From WHSW01 sp963767475 (GTDB lineage Bacteria > Actinomycetota > Thermoleophilia > Solirubrobacterales > 70-9): DNA of 64,000 nt. The position numbers and the translations under genes are program-made. Positions 17,518 to 27,607 of the stretch are shown piece by piece (positions within the stretch are counted from its first letter, which is position 1; every line of letters begins with the position of its first letter). The stretch lies in assembly GCA_963767475.1 (NCBI GenBank), contig CAVYEI010000002.1, positions 1-64,000 on the forward strand, given 5' to 3'. The notes under the pieces were generated by a model, which saw only the letters and a list, made by a program, of their open reading frames with translations, was not told the origin of the DNA and did no database searches.

Positions 17518-19383
17518 TCAATCTCCGGCGCGGTCGGCCGTATTCGTCGCCCAGTAGAAGCCTGAACAGGCGGCGAGGTAGATCGTTCCGATCACCAACA
17601 GCACCGAGCCGGAGTCGTTGGCGAAGGTGCCGACGAGGACCCCGGCGACGGCCCCGAAGAACCCCGCCCGCGCCGCCGGGCGGCCCTCGAACCAGGCGAT
17701 CACGCGGCGGCGTTGGATCGTCCCGGCAACCAGCAGCGCAATGCAGGCGACCAGCAGCTCCGGGTAGACGGGGTGGATGAAGGTGCGGACCATCAGCGTC
17801 AGGCGACGGTCGAGCACGTCGGCCAGGTCACCGGTGCCACCGGCGCCGAGCACCGAGCGGCTCAGGTGAGCGCCGCCGAGGACGAGATCGACGGCGAACA
17901 GCGCCAGCAGGGCCGCCAACCCGCCGCCGGCGACGACGGCGATCGCTCGCCGCCTTTCGAGCCCGAGCGCGAGCACGGCGGCGGTCGCGGCGCCGACGCC
18001 GAGCACGATCGCGGCGCCGACGTCGGCGCCGAAGCGACCGGGGGCGAAGGCCGCCGCGGCGGCGAGGCCGATGGCGACGAACCAGGCGGCCATTCGTCGC
18101 GGCTCGAGCTCGCGCCTGGATTGCAGCCAGGCGCCGGTGCCGATCAGGGTCAGGGTGGTGAGGATCGCCTCGAGCTCGTTGCCGATGCCGAAGAACCGCA
18201 CCCCGGCGCCCGGGTTCGGCCCCAGCACCGAGAGCGAGGTCAGCGACGAGCCGGTGATCACATCGACGGCGTAGGCGCCGACGGTGACCGCGCAGGCGAG
18301 CGCGAGCCCGGCGCAGCCGCCGAGCAGCCGATCGGTCGCCAACGCCAGTGCCGGCGCCCCGAGCCCGACCGCGATCGCCGACGCCAGCGGACCGGCGTCG
18401 GCGGCGGCGAGCGGCAGCAGGATCGCCGGCGCCCAAGCGACCGAGAGCGCCAGCAGGCGCAGCGCCACGCGGGCGCCCCGGGCGCGCCAGGCGAGTGCGG
18501 CGAGCGCCGTCAGCAGCAGCCAGATCCCGAGCGGGAGCAGAACCACGGAGTCGCGGCTGGGGCGATGGTCGAGTCGCGCCTGGAGGTCGGCAACGTGGGC
18601 CGGGTCGCGCTCGTCCGCCGAGGTGATCTCGCTGCCGTTGACCTCGTCCGGAACGTCGACGCCGAAGTGCTCGAGCACCGTGGGCGCGATGTCGGTGGAG
18701 ACCACGACCCCGTCCGTGCGGGTGGAGGCGGAGGTGAGGTTGCCCTCGTAGCCCTCGCCCGCGATCCCCACCGGCAGCAGCTCCTGCTGAGCCTCGGAGC
18801 CGGAGGTGAGCGCGATCAGCAGGTCGCCGGGGGCGAGCTCGCCGACCAGAGTCTCGAGCTGGCCGATCCGCGCCCGTACGACGCTCAGCCCCGCCCCGCA
18901 GCCGGCCGTGCAGGCCGGCTCGTCGGCGACCTGCACGACGCCGTCGTGGTCGACCGCGATCAGCGTCGCCAGTCCACTGGCGTCCTCGGCGGTCACCGGC
19001 ACGCCCGCGTCCGCCAAGGTCGAGGCGAGCAGGCCGGGGGTGATGTTCGCGGGCGCACTGTCGGCCCGGGCCAGGGTGCGCTCCCAGAGTCGCTCGGGGA
19101 CGCGGCCGTCGCGGACGTAGAGCCGCGGCAGGTCGCCGTCGTAGAGGCTCTCGTTGACGCGGTTTCCCTGGCCGATGTCGAGGAAGGTCTGGGCGACCGG
19201 AACCGCGCCGAGCCCGGCGCTGACCACGCCCGGCGCGAGCTCGGGCACGGCGGCGATCTGCTCGACCGTGGTCGCGTAGGGAAGCACCGCAATCACCACC
19301 CGGGAGTCCTCGGACGAGGCCGCCGCAGCCGTCCCTGCGCCGCCCATCAGCAGGGCTGCGAGGACGGCGGCTTGCACTAGCAT
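17518..19383 (-). CDS. Large membrane protein with extracytoplasmic phosphatase-superfamily-like region
   Basis: The product (621 aa from ATG 19383) has a signal-type segment (MLVQAAVLAALLMGGAGTAAAA), an outside region (about 30-275), and roughly nine hydrophobic helices (280-615). Within the outside region, STDIAPTVLEHFGVDVPDEVNGSEI resembles the C-terminal motif of alkaline-phosphatase/sulfatase superfamily proteins, but the usual N-terminal metal-binding and nucleophile motif was not found. It lies 20 bp upstream of the glycosyltransferase-flippase fusion on the same strand and probably forms an operon with it, suggesting a role in envelope glycoconjugates. Start was moved inward from 19428 because that would overlap the hemQ start. 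Confidence 0.6.
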   Translation of the reverse strand: MLVQAAVLAALLMGGAGTAAAASSEDSRVVIAVLPYATTVEQIAAVPELAPGVVSAGLGAVPVAQTFLDIGQGNRVNESLYDGDLPRLYVRDGRVPERLWERTLARADSAPANITPGLLASTLADAGVPVTAEDASGLATLIAVDHDGVVQVADEPACTAGCGAGLSVVRARIGQLETLVGELAPGDLLIALTSGSEAQQELLPVGIAGEGYEGNLTSASTRTDGVVVSTDIAPTVLEHFGVDVPDEVNGSEITSADERDPAHVADLQARLDHRPSRDSVVLLPLGIWLLLTALAALAWRARGARVALRLLALSVAWAPAILLPLAAADAGPLASAIAVGLGAPALALATDRLLGGCAGLALACAVTVGAYAVDVITGSSLTSLSVLGPNPGAGVRFFGIGNELEAILTTLTLIGTGAWLQSRRELEPRRMAAWFVAIGLAAAAAFAPGRFGADVGAAIVLGVGAATAAVLALGLERRRAIAVVAGGGLAALLALFAVDLVLGGAHLSRSVLGAGGTGDLADVLDRRLTLMVRTFIHPVYPELLVACIALLVAGTIQRRRVIAWFEGRPAARAGFFGAVAGVLVGTFANDSGSVLLVIGTIYLAACSGFYWATNTADRAGD

Positions 19384-19390
19384 CGCCTTG

Positions 19391-20086
19391 ATGGCCGATC
19401 GCACGTTTGCCAAGTTCACCTTCTTCAAGCTCGATCCCGCCTGGCAGCGTCGCGACCCCGAGGCGCGGGCTGAGGATAAACGGGAGTTCCTAGCAGCCTG
19501 CGAGGACTACGCGATCGATCGCAGCCTGCGTGCCTACTCGACGGTCGGCACCCGCGGCGACACCGACCTGATGCTGCTCTCCCAGAGCCCGGTCCTGGAC
19601 GACATCCACACCTTCCACGTCGTCCTCGCTCAGAGCGGCCTGGCGCAGTGGATGTCGATCCCCCACTCCTACCTGGCGATGACCAAGCCGTCGCCCTACT
19701 CGGAGTCGCAGGCGCGGCCGGAGATCTGCACATCCGAGCGCAAGTACTGCATCGTCTACCCGCTCGACAAGAAGCGCGAGTGGTACCGGCTGCCGCTCGA
19801 GGAGCGCCGCCGGGTGATGGCCGAGCACATCGAGATCGGCCGCCGCTACCCGGAGATCACGATCAACACCGCCTACTCCTTCGGCCTCGACGACCAGGAG
19901 TTCGTGGTCTCGTTCGAGTGCGATGACCCGGGCGAGTTCCTCGACCTGGTCCAGGAACTGCGGACCTCCGAGTCGAGCGCCTACACCCTGCGCGACATCC
20001 CGATCTTCACCTGCGTGGCGATGTCGGCCGGCCGCGCCCTCGACGCCCTCGACGGCGCCGCCACCTCACGCACCGCGCTGGCGTAG
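19391..20086 (+). CDS. hemQ: HemQ-type coproheme decarboxylase (chlorite dismutase family)
   Basis: This 231-residue cytoplasmic protein fits the chlorite dismutase-like family. In Gram-positive bacteria HemQ decarboxylates coproheme to heme b in the coproporphyrin-dependent pathway. Supporting segments are KFTFFKLDPAWQRRD at the N-terminus, KYCIVYPLDKKREWYRLPLEERRRVMAEH (with the Tyr expected to act in decarboxylation), TINTAYSFGLDDQEFVVSFECDDPGEFLDLV, and a C-terminal YTLRDIPIFTC. No other heme genes are nearby. Its ATG is only 7 bp from the divergent membrane-protein ATG, leaving no room for two normal leaders. Confidence 0.85.
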   Translation: MADRTFAKFTFFKLDPAWQRRDPEARAEDKREFLAACEDYAIDRSLRAYSTVGTRGDTDLMLLSQSPVLDDIHTFHVVLAQSGLAQWMSIPHSYLAMTKPSPYSESQARPEICTSERKYCIVYPLDKKREWYRLPLEERRRVMAEHIEIGRRYPEITINTAYSFGLDDQEFVVSFECDDPGEFLDLVQELRTSESSAYTLRDIPIFTCVAMSAGRALDALDGAATSRTALA

Positions 20087-20095
20087 ACCCTGCTG

Positions 20096-20509
20096 CTAGA
20101 ACACCCGCACGTCGTCGCGCGAGAGCAAGAACCCGTGGCCGCTCTTCTGGTTCTTGCAGCGGACACCCTTCTGCTTGCTGGTGCACTTGAAGCGGTTCTT
20201 GAAGGTCTTCTCGCCGTAGCCGAGCACCGGGTTCGACGGTGAGAACACGGTGTCGCCGGCGCAGACGAAGCTGCCCGGGTCCCGGCGGCCGACCTGCACG
20301 CCGTTGCCCCAGTCGACGTCGCAGTCGGCGGGCTTCGGCGGTGGCGTCCAGCTGTGCTCGAGGATGTCGCACCGCACCCCGCCTCCACCCATCGCGCAGG
20401 CGATGTTCCCGCTCGGTGTCTGGAAGAACTTGAACTTCGCCGAGGCCGACGGAGCGAGGATGGCCAGCGCCGCGGCGCCGATGACGAGGGAGATCGTGAA
20501 TCGCTTCAT
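20096..20509 (-). CDS. Secreted DUF6636-type protein
   Basis: The 137-residue product has a signal peptide (MKRFTISLVIGAAALAILAPSASA) and a small Cys-rich domain with the signature FQTPSGNIACAM, VRCDI, GSFVCAGDTV, LGYGEKTF, FKCTSKQKGVRCKN and GHGFLLSRDD. Six cysteines could form three disulfides outside the cell. The pattern is that of DUF6636, common in actinobacteria, with no known function. It ends 10 bp from the convergent hemQ stop and diverges from fprA. Confidence 0.75.
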   Translation of the reverse strand: MKRFTISLVIGAAALAILAPSASAKFKFFQTPSGNIACAMGGGGVRCDILEHSWTPPPKPADCDVDWGNGVQVGRRDPGSFVCAGDTVFSPSNPVLGYGEKTFKNRFKCTSKQKGVRCKNQKSGHGFLLSRDDVRVF

Positions 20510-20564
20510 GGCGCCACCCTATCCGAGGATTCGGCGAAGTCGATCTTCTACCCTTTCCGGCCCC

Positions 20565-21974
20565 TTGGCCACCGTTGGAACACCCGAGAATCCGCTCCGC
20601 GCAGCGATCGTCGGCTCGGGCCCGGCGGGCTTCTACGCGGCCGAGCACCTGCTCAAGCGCGAGGACGTCGCGGTCGAGGTCGACATGTTCGACCGCCTCC
20701 CCACCCCCTTCGGCCTCGTCCGCGCCGGGGTCGCCCCCGACCACCCGAAGATCAAGTCGGTGATCCGGATGTACGAGAAGACGGCCGCCCGGGAGGGCTT
20801 TCAGTTCTTCGGCAACGTCGAGATCGGCGCCGACATCACCGTGGCCGAGCTCGAGCAGCGCTACCACGCGGTCATCTACGCCTACGGCACGGCCACCGAT
20901 CGCCAGCTCGGGATCCCCGGGGAGCACCTGCCCGGGTCGCACGCGGCGACCGAGTTCGTCAACTGGTACAACGCCCACCCCGATTTCGCCGACCACGACT
21001 TCGACCTCTCAGCCAAGCGCGCGGTCGTGATCGGCAACGGCAACGTCGCCGCCGATGTCGCCCGGATGCTCGCCCTGCCGCGGGCGGAGCTCGACGTCAC
21101 CGATACCGCCGACCACGCGATCGAGGACCTCGCCGAGTCGGGGATCGAGGAGATCGTCGTGCTCGGGCGCCGCGGGCCCGCCCAGGCCGCGTTCACGAAC
21201 CCGGAGGTGCGAGAGCTCGGCGAGCTCACCGACGCCGACATCGTCATCGACCCGGCGGAGATGGAGCTCGACGAGGCCAGCCGCGAGTACTTCGAGTCCG
21301 AAGACTGCGATCCCACTCACCGCCGCAACGTCGAGATCTTCACCGAGTTCTCGAGCCGCAAGCCAGAGGGCAAGCCGAAGCGGGTGGTGATGCGCTTCTG
21401 CTGCTCGCCGGTCGAGATCAAGGGTGAGGACAAGGTGGAGAGCATCGTCATCGGCCACAACGAGCTCTACCGCGACGAATCCGGGGCGATCCGCGCCCGC
21501 GATACGGGTGAGCGCGAGGAGCTCGAGTGCGGATTGGTCCTGCGCTCGATCGGCTACAAGGGAGTCGGGCTCGAGGGCATCCCGTTCGACCCCAACCGCG
21601 GCCTGATCCCGAACAACGGCGGCCGCGTCGTCGATCCAGCGTCGGGCGAGCAGGTTCCGGGCCACTACGCGGTCGGCTGGATCAAGCGCGGCCCCTCGGG
21701 AGTGATCGGGACCAACAAGAAGGACGCCCTTGACACCGTCACCTCGATCTTCGACGACTTCGAAGCCGGCCAGATCCCCGACCGCGAGCCGGTCGCGGTT
21801 CCGATCGCAGAGCTGCTCGATGAGCGTGGTGGCGACCACGTCACCTACATGGGCTGGCAGGCGATCGACCGCGCCGAGCAGGCCGCCGGCGAGCCCCACG
21901 GCCGTCCCCGGGTCAAGTTCTGCCGCGTGCACGAGATGGTCGAGGCGGCGCGCGAGTCCGCGCCGGCGAGCTAG
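20565..21974 (+). CDS. fprA: FprA-type ferredoxin/NADP+ reductase
   Basis: The 469-residue flavoprotein closely follows mycobacterial FprA, which passes electrons between NADPH and ferredoxin. It shows the FAD site AAIVGSGPAGFYAAEHLL, the motif LPTPFGLVRAGVAPDHPKIKSV, the NADP site VVIGNGNVAADVARML, GRRGPAQAAFTNPE, and the C-terminal GWIKRGPSGVIGTNKKDA. No N-terminal ferredoxin domain is present. TTG 20565 is the most likely start: the upstream ATG at 20508 overlaps the divergent gene's start codon. bolA follows after 2 bp, so the two are almost certainly one transcript. It could supply electrons for Fe-S assembly or P450s. Confidence 0.88.
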   Translation: MATVGTPENPLRAAIVGSGPAGFYAAEHLLKREDVAVEVDMFDRLPTPFGLVRAGVAPDHPKIKSVIRMYEKTAAREGFQFFGNVEIGADITVAELEQRYHAVIYAYGTATDRQLGIPGEHLPGSHAATEFVNWYNAHPDFADHDFDLSAKRAVVIGNGNVAADVARMLALPRAELDVTDTADHAIEDLAESGIEEIVVLGRRGPAQAAFTNPEVRELGELTDADIVIDPAEMELDEASREYFESEDCDPTHRRNVEIFTEFSSRKPEGKPKRVVMRFCCSPVEIKGEDKVESIVIGHNELYRDESGAIRARDTGEREELECGLVLRSIGYKGVGLEGIPFDPNRGLIPNNGGRVVDPASGEQVPGHYAVGWIKRGPSGVIGTNKKDALDTVTSIFDDFEAGQIPDREPVAVPIAELLDERGGDHVTYMGWQAIDRAEQAAGEPHGRPRVKFCRVHEMVEAARESAPAS

Positions 21975-21976
21975 CG

Positions 21977-22204
21977 ATGGCCGATCTCAGGGAGCTGCAG
22001 GCGATGATCGAGGCCGCCCTGCCGGGCGCCCAGGTCGAGGTCCTCGACGAGGGCGGCGGCGATCACCTGCGGGCGGTCGTCAGCGCCAGCCAGTTCGACG
22101 GCCTCTCGCGAATCGACCAGCACCGGCTGGTCCGCGCCGCGGTCAAGCCGCGCTTCGACGACGGCTCGATCCACGCGCTGTCGGTTCAGACCAGCGTGCC
22201 CTAA
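21977..22204 (+). CDS. bolA: BolA-family protein
   Basis: The 75-residue protein has the BolA core: HLRAVVSASQFDGLSRIDQHRLVRAAVKPRFDDGSIHALSVQT, with the conserved His of RIDQHRLV and the C-terminal IHAL. BolA proteins bind CGFS monothiol glutaredoxins and share a [2Fe-2S] cluster through Cys/His ligands. It starts 2 bp after fprA, and a CGFS glutaredoxin is encoded 2.4 kb downstream. Its TAA stop overlaps the convergent protease stop. Confidence 0.85.
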   Translation: MADLRELQAMIEAALPGAQVEVLDEGGGDHLRAVVSASQFDGLSRIDQHRLVRAAVKPRFDDGSIHALSVQTSVP

Positions 22205-23865
22205 CGGGCGACCGTCAGCTTGACCTCGCCACCGGGCCCGGCGTCGGTGCCCGGCTTCGGCGACTGCTTGAGCACCTTGTTCTTGGGCTTCTTCGACTGC
22301 TTCTTCTTCACCTTGCCCAGCTTGCAGCCGGCCCCGGCGATCAGCTCCTTGGCCCGCTTGAGCTTCTTGCCCTTGACCTTCGGCACGATGCAGGAGACGG
22401 CGACGACCGGCTGGTCGGGGACGTCGACGCGGATGCTCGCCCCCGATGCGGAGAGCGACTCGACCGTCACGGTCGTCCCCGCGTAGGGCGCGAAGCTCTC
22501 GCCGGCCCCGAACTGCATGTCGGTGAAGTCGCCTCCCGGATGGGCGTCGATCGCGTACGAGTCGATGCCGTCGGCGCTGTCGGAGTGGATGCTGACCCCG
22601 GGTGCGGCGAAGTTGTCGAAGAGGCCGATCGGTGCCCTGACCGAGATGTCGAAGAAGCGGCCGTCGGGCTTCGGGATCCGCAGCAGCCGCAGGCCACTCG
22701 GAGTCTCGAGCGGGGCGACGGCGAAGGTGCCGTCGGCCGTCACCGTCTGCGAGCCCCCCGCGAGCGCTCCGAAGTGCAGCTTGCGCGAGGCGTTCATCTC
22801 GCAGCCGTAGGTGCACATCGGGCCCGAACCCCCCATCGGATCGAACGGGTCGCCGTACTCGGTGAAGGTCGGATTCGACTGCGAGTCGCAGCCGTCGGCG
22901 TAGGCGACCGGGGTCGACCCGGTGGAGCACTGGGCCGTGTGCGCGTGCGCGGCCCCCAGGTTGTGGCCGAGCTCGTGGTAGAGAAGGAAGGGGCTCAACC
23001 CGTCGACCCAGACCTGTGCACCGGGCTGGCTGCCCACCCCGCCCCCGCCGCAACCCGGAACGGTCCGCGTCCCGGCGAAGGGGAACGGCGCGAGCACGTA
23101 GGCCATGTGCTGGTAGGTGTTCTCGAACGACGCCGGCCCGTGGATGGTCTCGTACTCGTCGCGCGCCTGCTCGTAAGCGGAGGTCGGGAGGCCGCGGGTC
23201 CAGTAGCTGAGGAAGTGACAGCCCTCGTGGCCCGCGTCGAAGGAGGGATCCTGCACCGGGTAGGGCCCGAAGACGTCGTCGGTGGTCCCCGGGAAGGTGA
23301 CGTGGCCGAAGGTCTGGGTCTTGAAGTAGTTGTTGACCGAGACCGAGGACGGAGCCGGGTCGAAGGCCACGTCCGCGGCGAAGGACTGCGTGAAGTAGCT
23401 CGGGGGACTCGCCATCGCCGCGTCGTGGTCGGGGCTGACGTAATAGAGGATCACAGCGAGCTTCCGCGGGCCTGCCGCCACGTCCGTCACCGGCGGTCCG
23501 CCGAGCGCTCGCACGTCGGCGTCGTCGGCGACGAGCACGCCGTCGCGGATCTCGCCGCTGACCCGCACCCGCTCGAGCTCCCGATCCTCGGGAGCGGCGT
23601 CGCGCAGCCGCAGCGGAATCGGCCCGGACCGCGTATCGAGCGCCCAGAAGAAGCTCGCGTCGAAGTCGCCGTCGTGGGCGTGGATGCGCTGGATCACCCC
23701 GTTCAGCTGCGCCGGCCCGCTCGCGCTCGACGAGGAGATCTTGGTCGCGGCCTGCCGCGCGGTGAGCTCGACGGCGCCGTCGTGAGCGCCCGCGGTCGCG
23801 GGGATCGCGAGCGCGATCAGCGCGCCGGCCAGCATCAGCTTCCCCTTCGGCGTCCGTGCCTTCAT
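22201..23865 (-). CDS. Secreted M11-like metalloprotease with C-terminal PASTA domain
   Basis: The 554-residue product has a signal peptide (residues 1-27), a prodomain-like region, and the metzincin zinc site HELGHNLGAAHAH (about residues 295-307) followed by DPMGG as the Met-turn. This fits the gametolysin (M11) type of peptidase. A beta-rich region follows (380-480), then a PASTA domain (CIVPKVKGKKLKRAKELIAGAGCKLGKV) with a Lys-rich linker, ending KLTVAR. PASTA domains bind peptidoglycan or muropeptides in other proteins, so the protease may be held at the wall. The catalytic residues look intact. Confidence 0.8.
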   Translation of the reverse strand: MKARTPKGKLMLAGALIALAIPATAGAHDGAVELTARQAATKISSSSASGPAQLNGVIQRIHAHDGDFDASFFWALDTRSGPIPLRLRDAAPEDRELERVRVSGEIRDGVLVADDADVRALGGPPVTDVAAGPRKLAVILYYVSPDHDAAMASPPSYFTQSFAADVAFDPAPSSVSVNNYFKTQTFGHVTFPGTTDDVFGPYPVQDPSFDAGHEGCHFLSYWTRGLPTSAYEQARDEYETIHGPASFENTYQHMAYVLAPFPFAGTRTVPGCGGGGVGSQPGAQVWVDGLSPFLLYHELGHNLGAAHAHTAQCSTGSTPVAYADGCDSQSNPTFTEYGDPFDPMGGSGPMCTYGCEMNASRKLHFGALAGGSQTVTADGTFAVAPLETPSGLRLLRIPKPDGRFFDISVRAPIGLFDNFAAPGVSIHSDSADGIDSYAIDAHPGGDFTDMQFGAGESFAPYAGTTVTVESLSASGASIRVDVPDQPVVAVSCIVPKVKGKKLKRAKELIAGAGCKLGKVKKKQSKKPKNKVLKQSPKPGTDAGPGGEVKLTVAR

Positions 23866-23920
23866 GCGTTCAAGGTATCGGGTGCCCCGGCGATCTCCTT
23901 GAGGCTTGGCCTGATCGGGT

Positions 23921-24409
23921 TCAGCCCGGCGGACCGCCCAGGTGCTCGACCTCCGCCCCGTGCTCGGCGGCGAGCCGGGCGGCGATCAGCGATCTGTGGC
24001 AGGCCGGCGCGTCGCCTTCGACGCAGAGCAGCGCCGACGCGGTGTGATCGGGCAACGCGTCGGCGAACGCCGCCAGGTCGACACGGTCGAGGATCTCGCT
24101 GGTGTAGCGACGCACGTACTCCGGCGCGAGCTCGTCGCGGTTGCGCTTGCCGACGCCGCGCCGGTCGTCCTCGGCGTACTGAAGCCGGCGCAGCTCGGTG
24201 GTCGGCGCGAGCTCCGGGTGGTGGCTGTAGCCGATCCCGGCGTCGGCGAGCATCGCCTGGAGGCGCTTCGAGTTCGCCCACGAGTACTCGCTGCCGCGAA
24301 CCCCGCGCCGCTGGCGCACGTCGACCACCAGTCCGGCGCCCGCGTCGCGCAGCGTTTCGACGAAGGCGTCGGCGCTGAATCCGTAGACGCCGATCGTCAC
24401 CACCCGCAC
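23921..24409 (-). CDS. DUF488 family protein
   Basis: The 162-residue product matches DUF488: VVTIGVYGFSADAFVETLRDAGAGLVVDVRQRRG at the N-terminus and LLCVEGDAPACHRSLIAARL near the C-terminus, where Cys-His-Arg is the conserved signature. The family is small and uncharacterised; a nucleotide- or metal-dependent role has been guessed but not shown. It stands 55 bp upstream of the M11-like protease gene on the same strand. Confidence 0.78.
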   Translation of the reverse strand: MRVVTIGVYGFSADAFVETLRDAGAGLVVDVRQRRGVRGSEYSWANSKRLQAMLADAGIGYSHHPELAPTTELRRLQYAEDDRRGVGKRNRDELAPEYVRRYTSEILDRVDLAAFADALPDHTASALLCVEGDAPACHRSLIAARLAAEHGAEVEHLGGPPG

Positions 24410-24445
24410 GCTCCGAGTATTTCAGCGCTTACGGCACCTCGATCC

Positions 24446-24451
24446 GGGTAG
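24446..24451 (+). promoter_or_regulatory. Weak sigma-B-like -10 element
   Basis: GGGTAG at 24446-24451 lies 31 bp before the small membrane peptide gene. A poor -35 (GCTTAC, 24427-24432) is 13 bp upstream. Only the -10 fits the GTTT/GGGTAT pattern seen elsewhere in this window. Confidence 0.25.
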
Positions 24452-24482
24452 CGATGAAGTCCACCGAAGAAAGGACTCTCCA

Positions 24483-24584
24483 ATGCCGCTCGCAGCCACT
24501 CTGTTGCCACTTGGAACGACGATCGTGCTGCCCGGAATCGTGGTCGTCATCCTCGTCATCCTGCTGCTGCTCTGGCTCTTCTGA
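24483..24584 (+). CDS. 33-residue single-pass membrane peptide
   Basis: ATG 24483 follows GAAAGGA at the right spacing and opens a 33-codon frame reading MPLAATLLPLGTTIVLP and then an unbroken run of Val, Ile and Leu ending LLWLF. The C-terminal 18 residues would span the membrane once. No homologue is recognised. It lies 31 bp before the glutaredoxin gene on the same strand and could share its transcript. The strong ribosome site and the pure hydrophobic composition support a real small protein. Confidence 0.55.
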   Translation: MPLAATLLPLGTTIVLPGIVVVILVILLLLWLF

Positions 24585-24615
24585 GCTCGGCAGGCGGCTT
24601 CGGTACCCTGGGTCC

Positions 24616-25020
24616 ATGGCATCCGATCCCGCGTTGAAGCAGCAGGTCGAGCAAGCGATTGCCGACAACCCGGTGCTCCTGTTCATGAAGGGCACTCCCG
24701 AGGCCCCGCGCTGTGGGTTCTCGATGCGCGTGGTCGGCGTGCTGGAACAGCTCGGCGTCGACTACGGGGCGATCGACGTGCTTCCGGCGCTACAGCCGCT
24801 GCGCGAGGTGACGACCGAGCTCTCCGACTGGCAGACCTTCCCCCAGCTCTACGTCAAGGGCGAGCTCGTCGGCGGCGCCGACATCGTCGAGGAGATGCTC
24901 GATTCGGGCGAGCTCGGCGAGCTGCTCGGGGTCGAGCAACCCGAGGGCATGACCGCCCCCGAGGCCGAGCGCATCCTTCCGGGCGGGTCGCAGACCAGCC
25001 CGCCGATGTCGCTGGGCTGA
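24616..25020 (+). CDS. Monothiol (CGFS) glutaredoxin
   Basis: The 134-residue product matches Grx4/Grx5: ALKQQVEQAIADNPVLLFMKGTPEAPRCGFSMRVV with the active-site CGFS, WQTFPQLYVKGELVGGADIVEEML with the cis-Pro and glutathione-binding loops. Such proteins carry [2Fe-2S] clusters with BolA or alone and deliver them to A-type carriers. A 25-residue tail beyond the fold (PEGMTAPEAERILPGGS) is extra. BolA and an ErpA-like carrier lie within 3 kb on either side, supporting an Fe-S role. Confidence 0.9.
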   Translation: MASDPALKQQVEQAIADNPVLLFMKGTPEAPRCGFSMRVVGVLEQLGVDYGAIDVLPALQPLREVTTELSDWQTFPQLYVKGELVGGADIVEEMLDSGELGELLGVEQPEGMTAPEAERILPGGSQTSPPMSLG

Positions 25021-25024
25021 GCGC

Positions 25025-26905
<1,881 letters not shown>

Positions 26906-26925
26906 CGATCTAAGTCCCGGAGGGC

Positions 26926-27303
26926 TTAGACGGCCGCGGCCTGCTCGGCCGCGTCGTCCTTGACCTGGAACGAGGAGCCGCAGCCGCAGGCGGCGACGAC
27001 GTTCGGGTTGTTGACCGTGAACCCGGCGCCCTGGAGCCCGTCGACGAAGTCGACCTGCGAGCCGAAGACGAACTGCATGCTGACCTTGTCGACGGCGACC
27101 GCGACGCCGTTGTGCTCGAAGACGTTGTCGTCGGCCTTCACCGCGTCGAGAGCGAGCGCGTACTGAAAGCCGGAGCAGCCACCGCCCTTGACGGCGATCC
27201 GGAGGACCTGCTCGGTATCGCTCGCGGCGACGAGGTCGCGGATCTTCTCCGCGGCCGTATCGGTGAGCGTCACCGCTGACTCAGGTGTTTGCATCGCTTC
27301 CAT
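26926..27303 (-). CDS. erpA: A-type iron-sulfur carrier (HesB/IscA/ErpA)
   Basis: The 125-residue product carries the three conserved cysteines of A-type carriers: KGGGCSGFQY and ACGCGSSF. It accepts Fe-S clusters from scaffold or glutaredoxin and hands them to apoproteins. ATG 27303 was chosen; an ATG at 27294 follows GGAAGCG and is also possible. The upstream extension seen in the open frame is outside the family. Neighbouring BolA and CGFS glutaredoxin fit a cluster-transfer chain; the choice of ErpA over IscA is by general pattern only. Confidence 0.85.
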   Translation of the reverse strand: MEAMQTPESAVTLTDTAAEKIRDLVAASDTEQVLRIAVKGGGCSGFQYALALDAVKADDNVFEHNGVAVAVDKVSMQFVFGSQVDFVDGLQGAGFTVNNPNVVAACGCGSSFQVKDDAAEQAAAV

Positions 27304-27325
27304 CGCTTCACATTCTAAAGCACGG

Positions 27326-27607
27326 TCAGGTCTTCTTGGAAGACTGCCCGTTGTTCGTGGCATCGCGCGGGTACTTCCATTCCAAGTACTCGATGATTCG
27401 CTTCGAGTCGTGGATCACCTCGTTCCCGTCGACGAGCACCGGGACGCGGCGCTGGCGGGTCAGCTCCTCGATCTCGGGCCTGCCCTTGCGGCGGTAGGGC
27501 ACCCGCTCGGTCTCGTGCTCGAGCTTCAGCCGGCGCAGGCGTCGCTCGACCGCGCCGCACGGACAGAGGACGTTGGTCCGGGTCGGGCAGCGGTAGAGGA
27601 CGATCAC
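27326..27607 (-). CDS. Glutaredoxin/GST N-terminal-like thioredoxin-fold protein
   Basis: The 93-residue product starts at a GTG overlapping the upstream epimerase stop by 4 bp (GTGA), so the two are coupled. It reads VIVLYRCPTRTNVLCPCGAVERRLRRL, a beta strand and a helix with three cysteines, then RRVPVLVDGNEVIHDSKRIIEYLEWKYP, matching the cis-Pro and following segment of GST N-terminal/glutaredoxin folds. The classical CPYC is not kept (CPTRTNVLCPC). It may be a redox or glutathione-analogue-binding protein; function unknown. Confidence 0.65.
   Translation of the reverse strand: MIVLYRCPTRTNVLCPCGAVERRLRRLKLEHETERVPYRRKGRPEIEELTRQRRVPVLVDGNEVIHDSKRIIEYLEWKYPRDATNNGQSSKKT

Noticed and set aside
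14766..17780. Long plus-strand open frame of about 1,000 codons
   Set aside because: It is antisense to metH and the glycosyltransferase fusion, has Arg/Gly/His-rich composition, and no family motifs: a high-GC shadow.
23880..23945. TPP-riboswitch-like string (CCTGATCGGGTTCAGCCCGGCGG) on the plus strand
   Set aside because: The 3' half is coding sequence of the DUF488 gene on the other strand, the CTGAGA core is missing, and no gene follows on the plus strand.
26910..26929. 8-bp hairpin between the ErpA-like and ABC-F genes as a terminator or attenuator
   Set aside because: It is short, includes the ErpA-like stop codon and has no T-run; meaning unclear.
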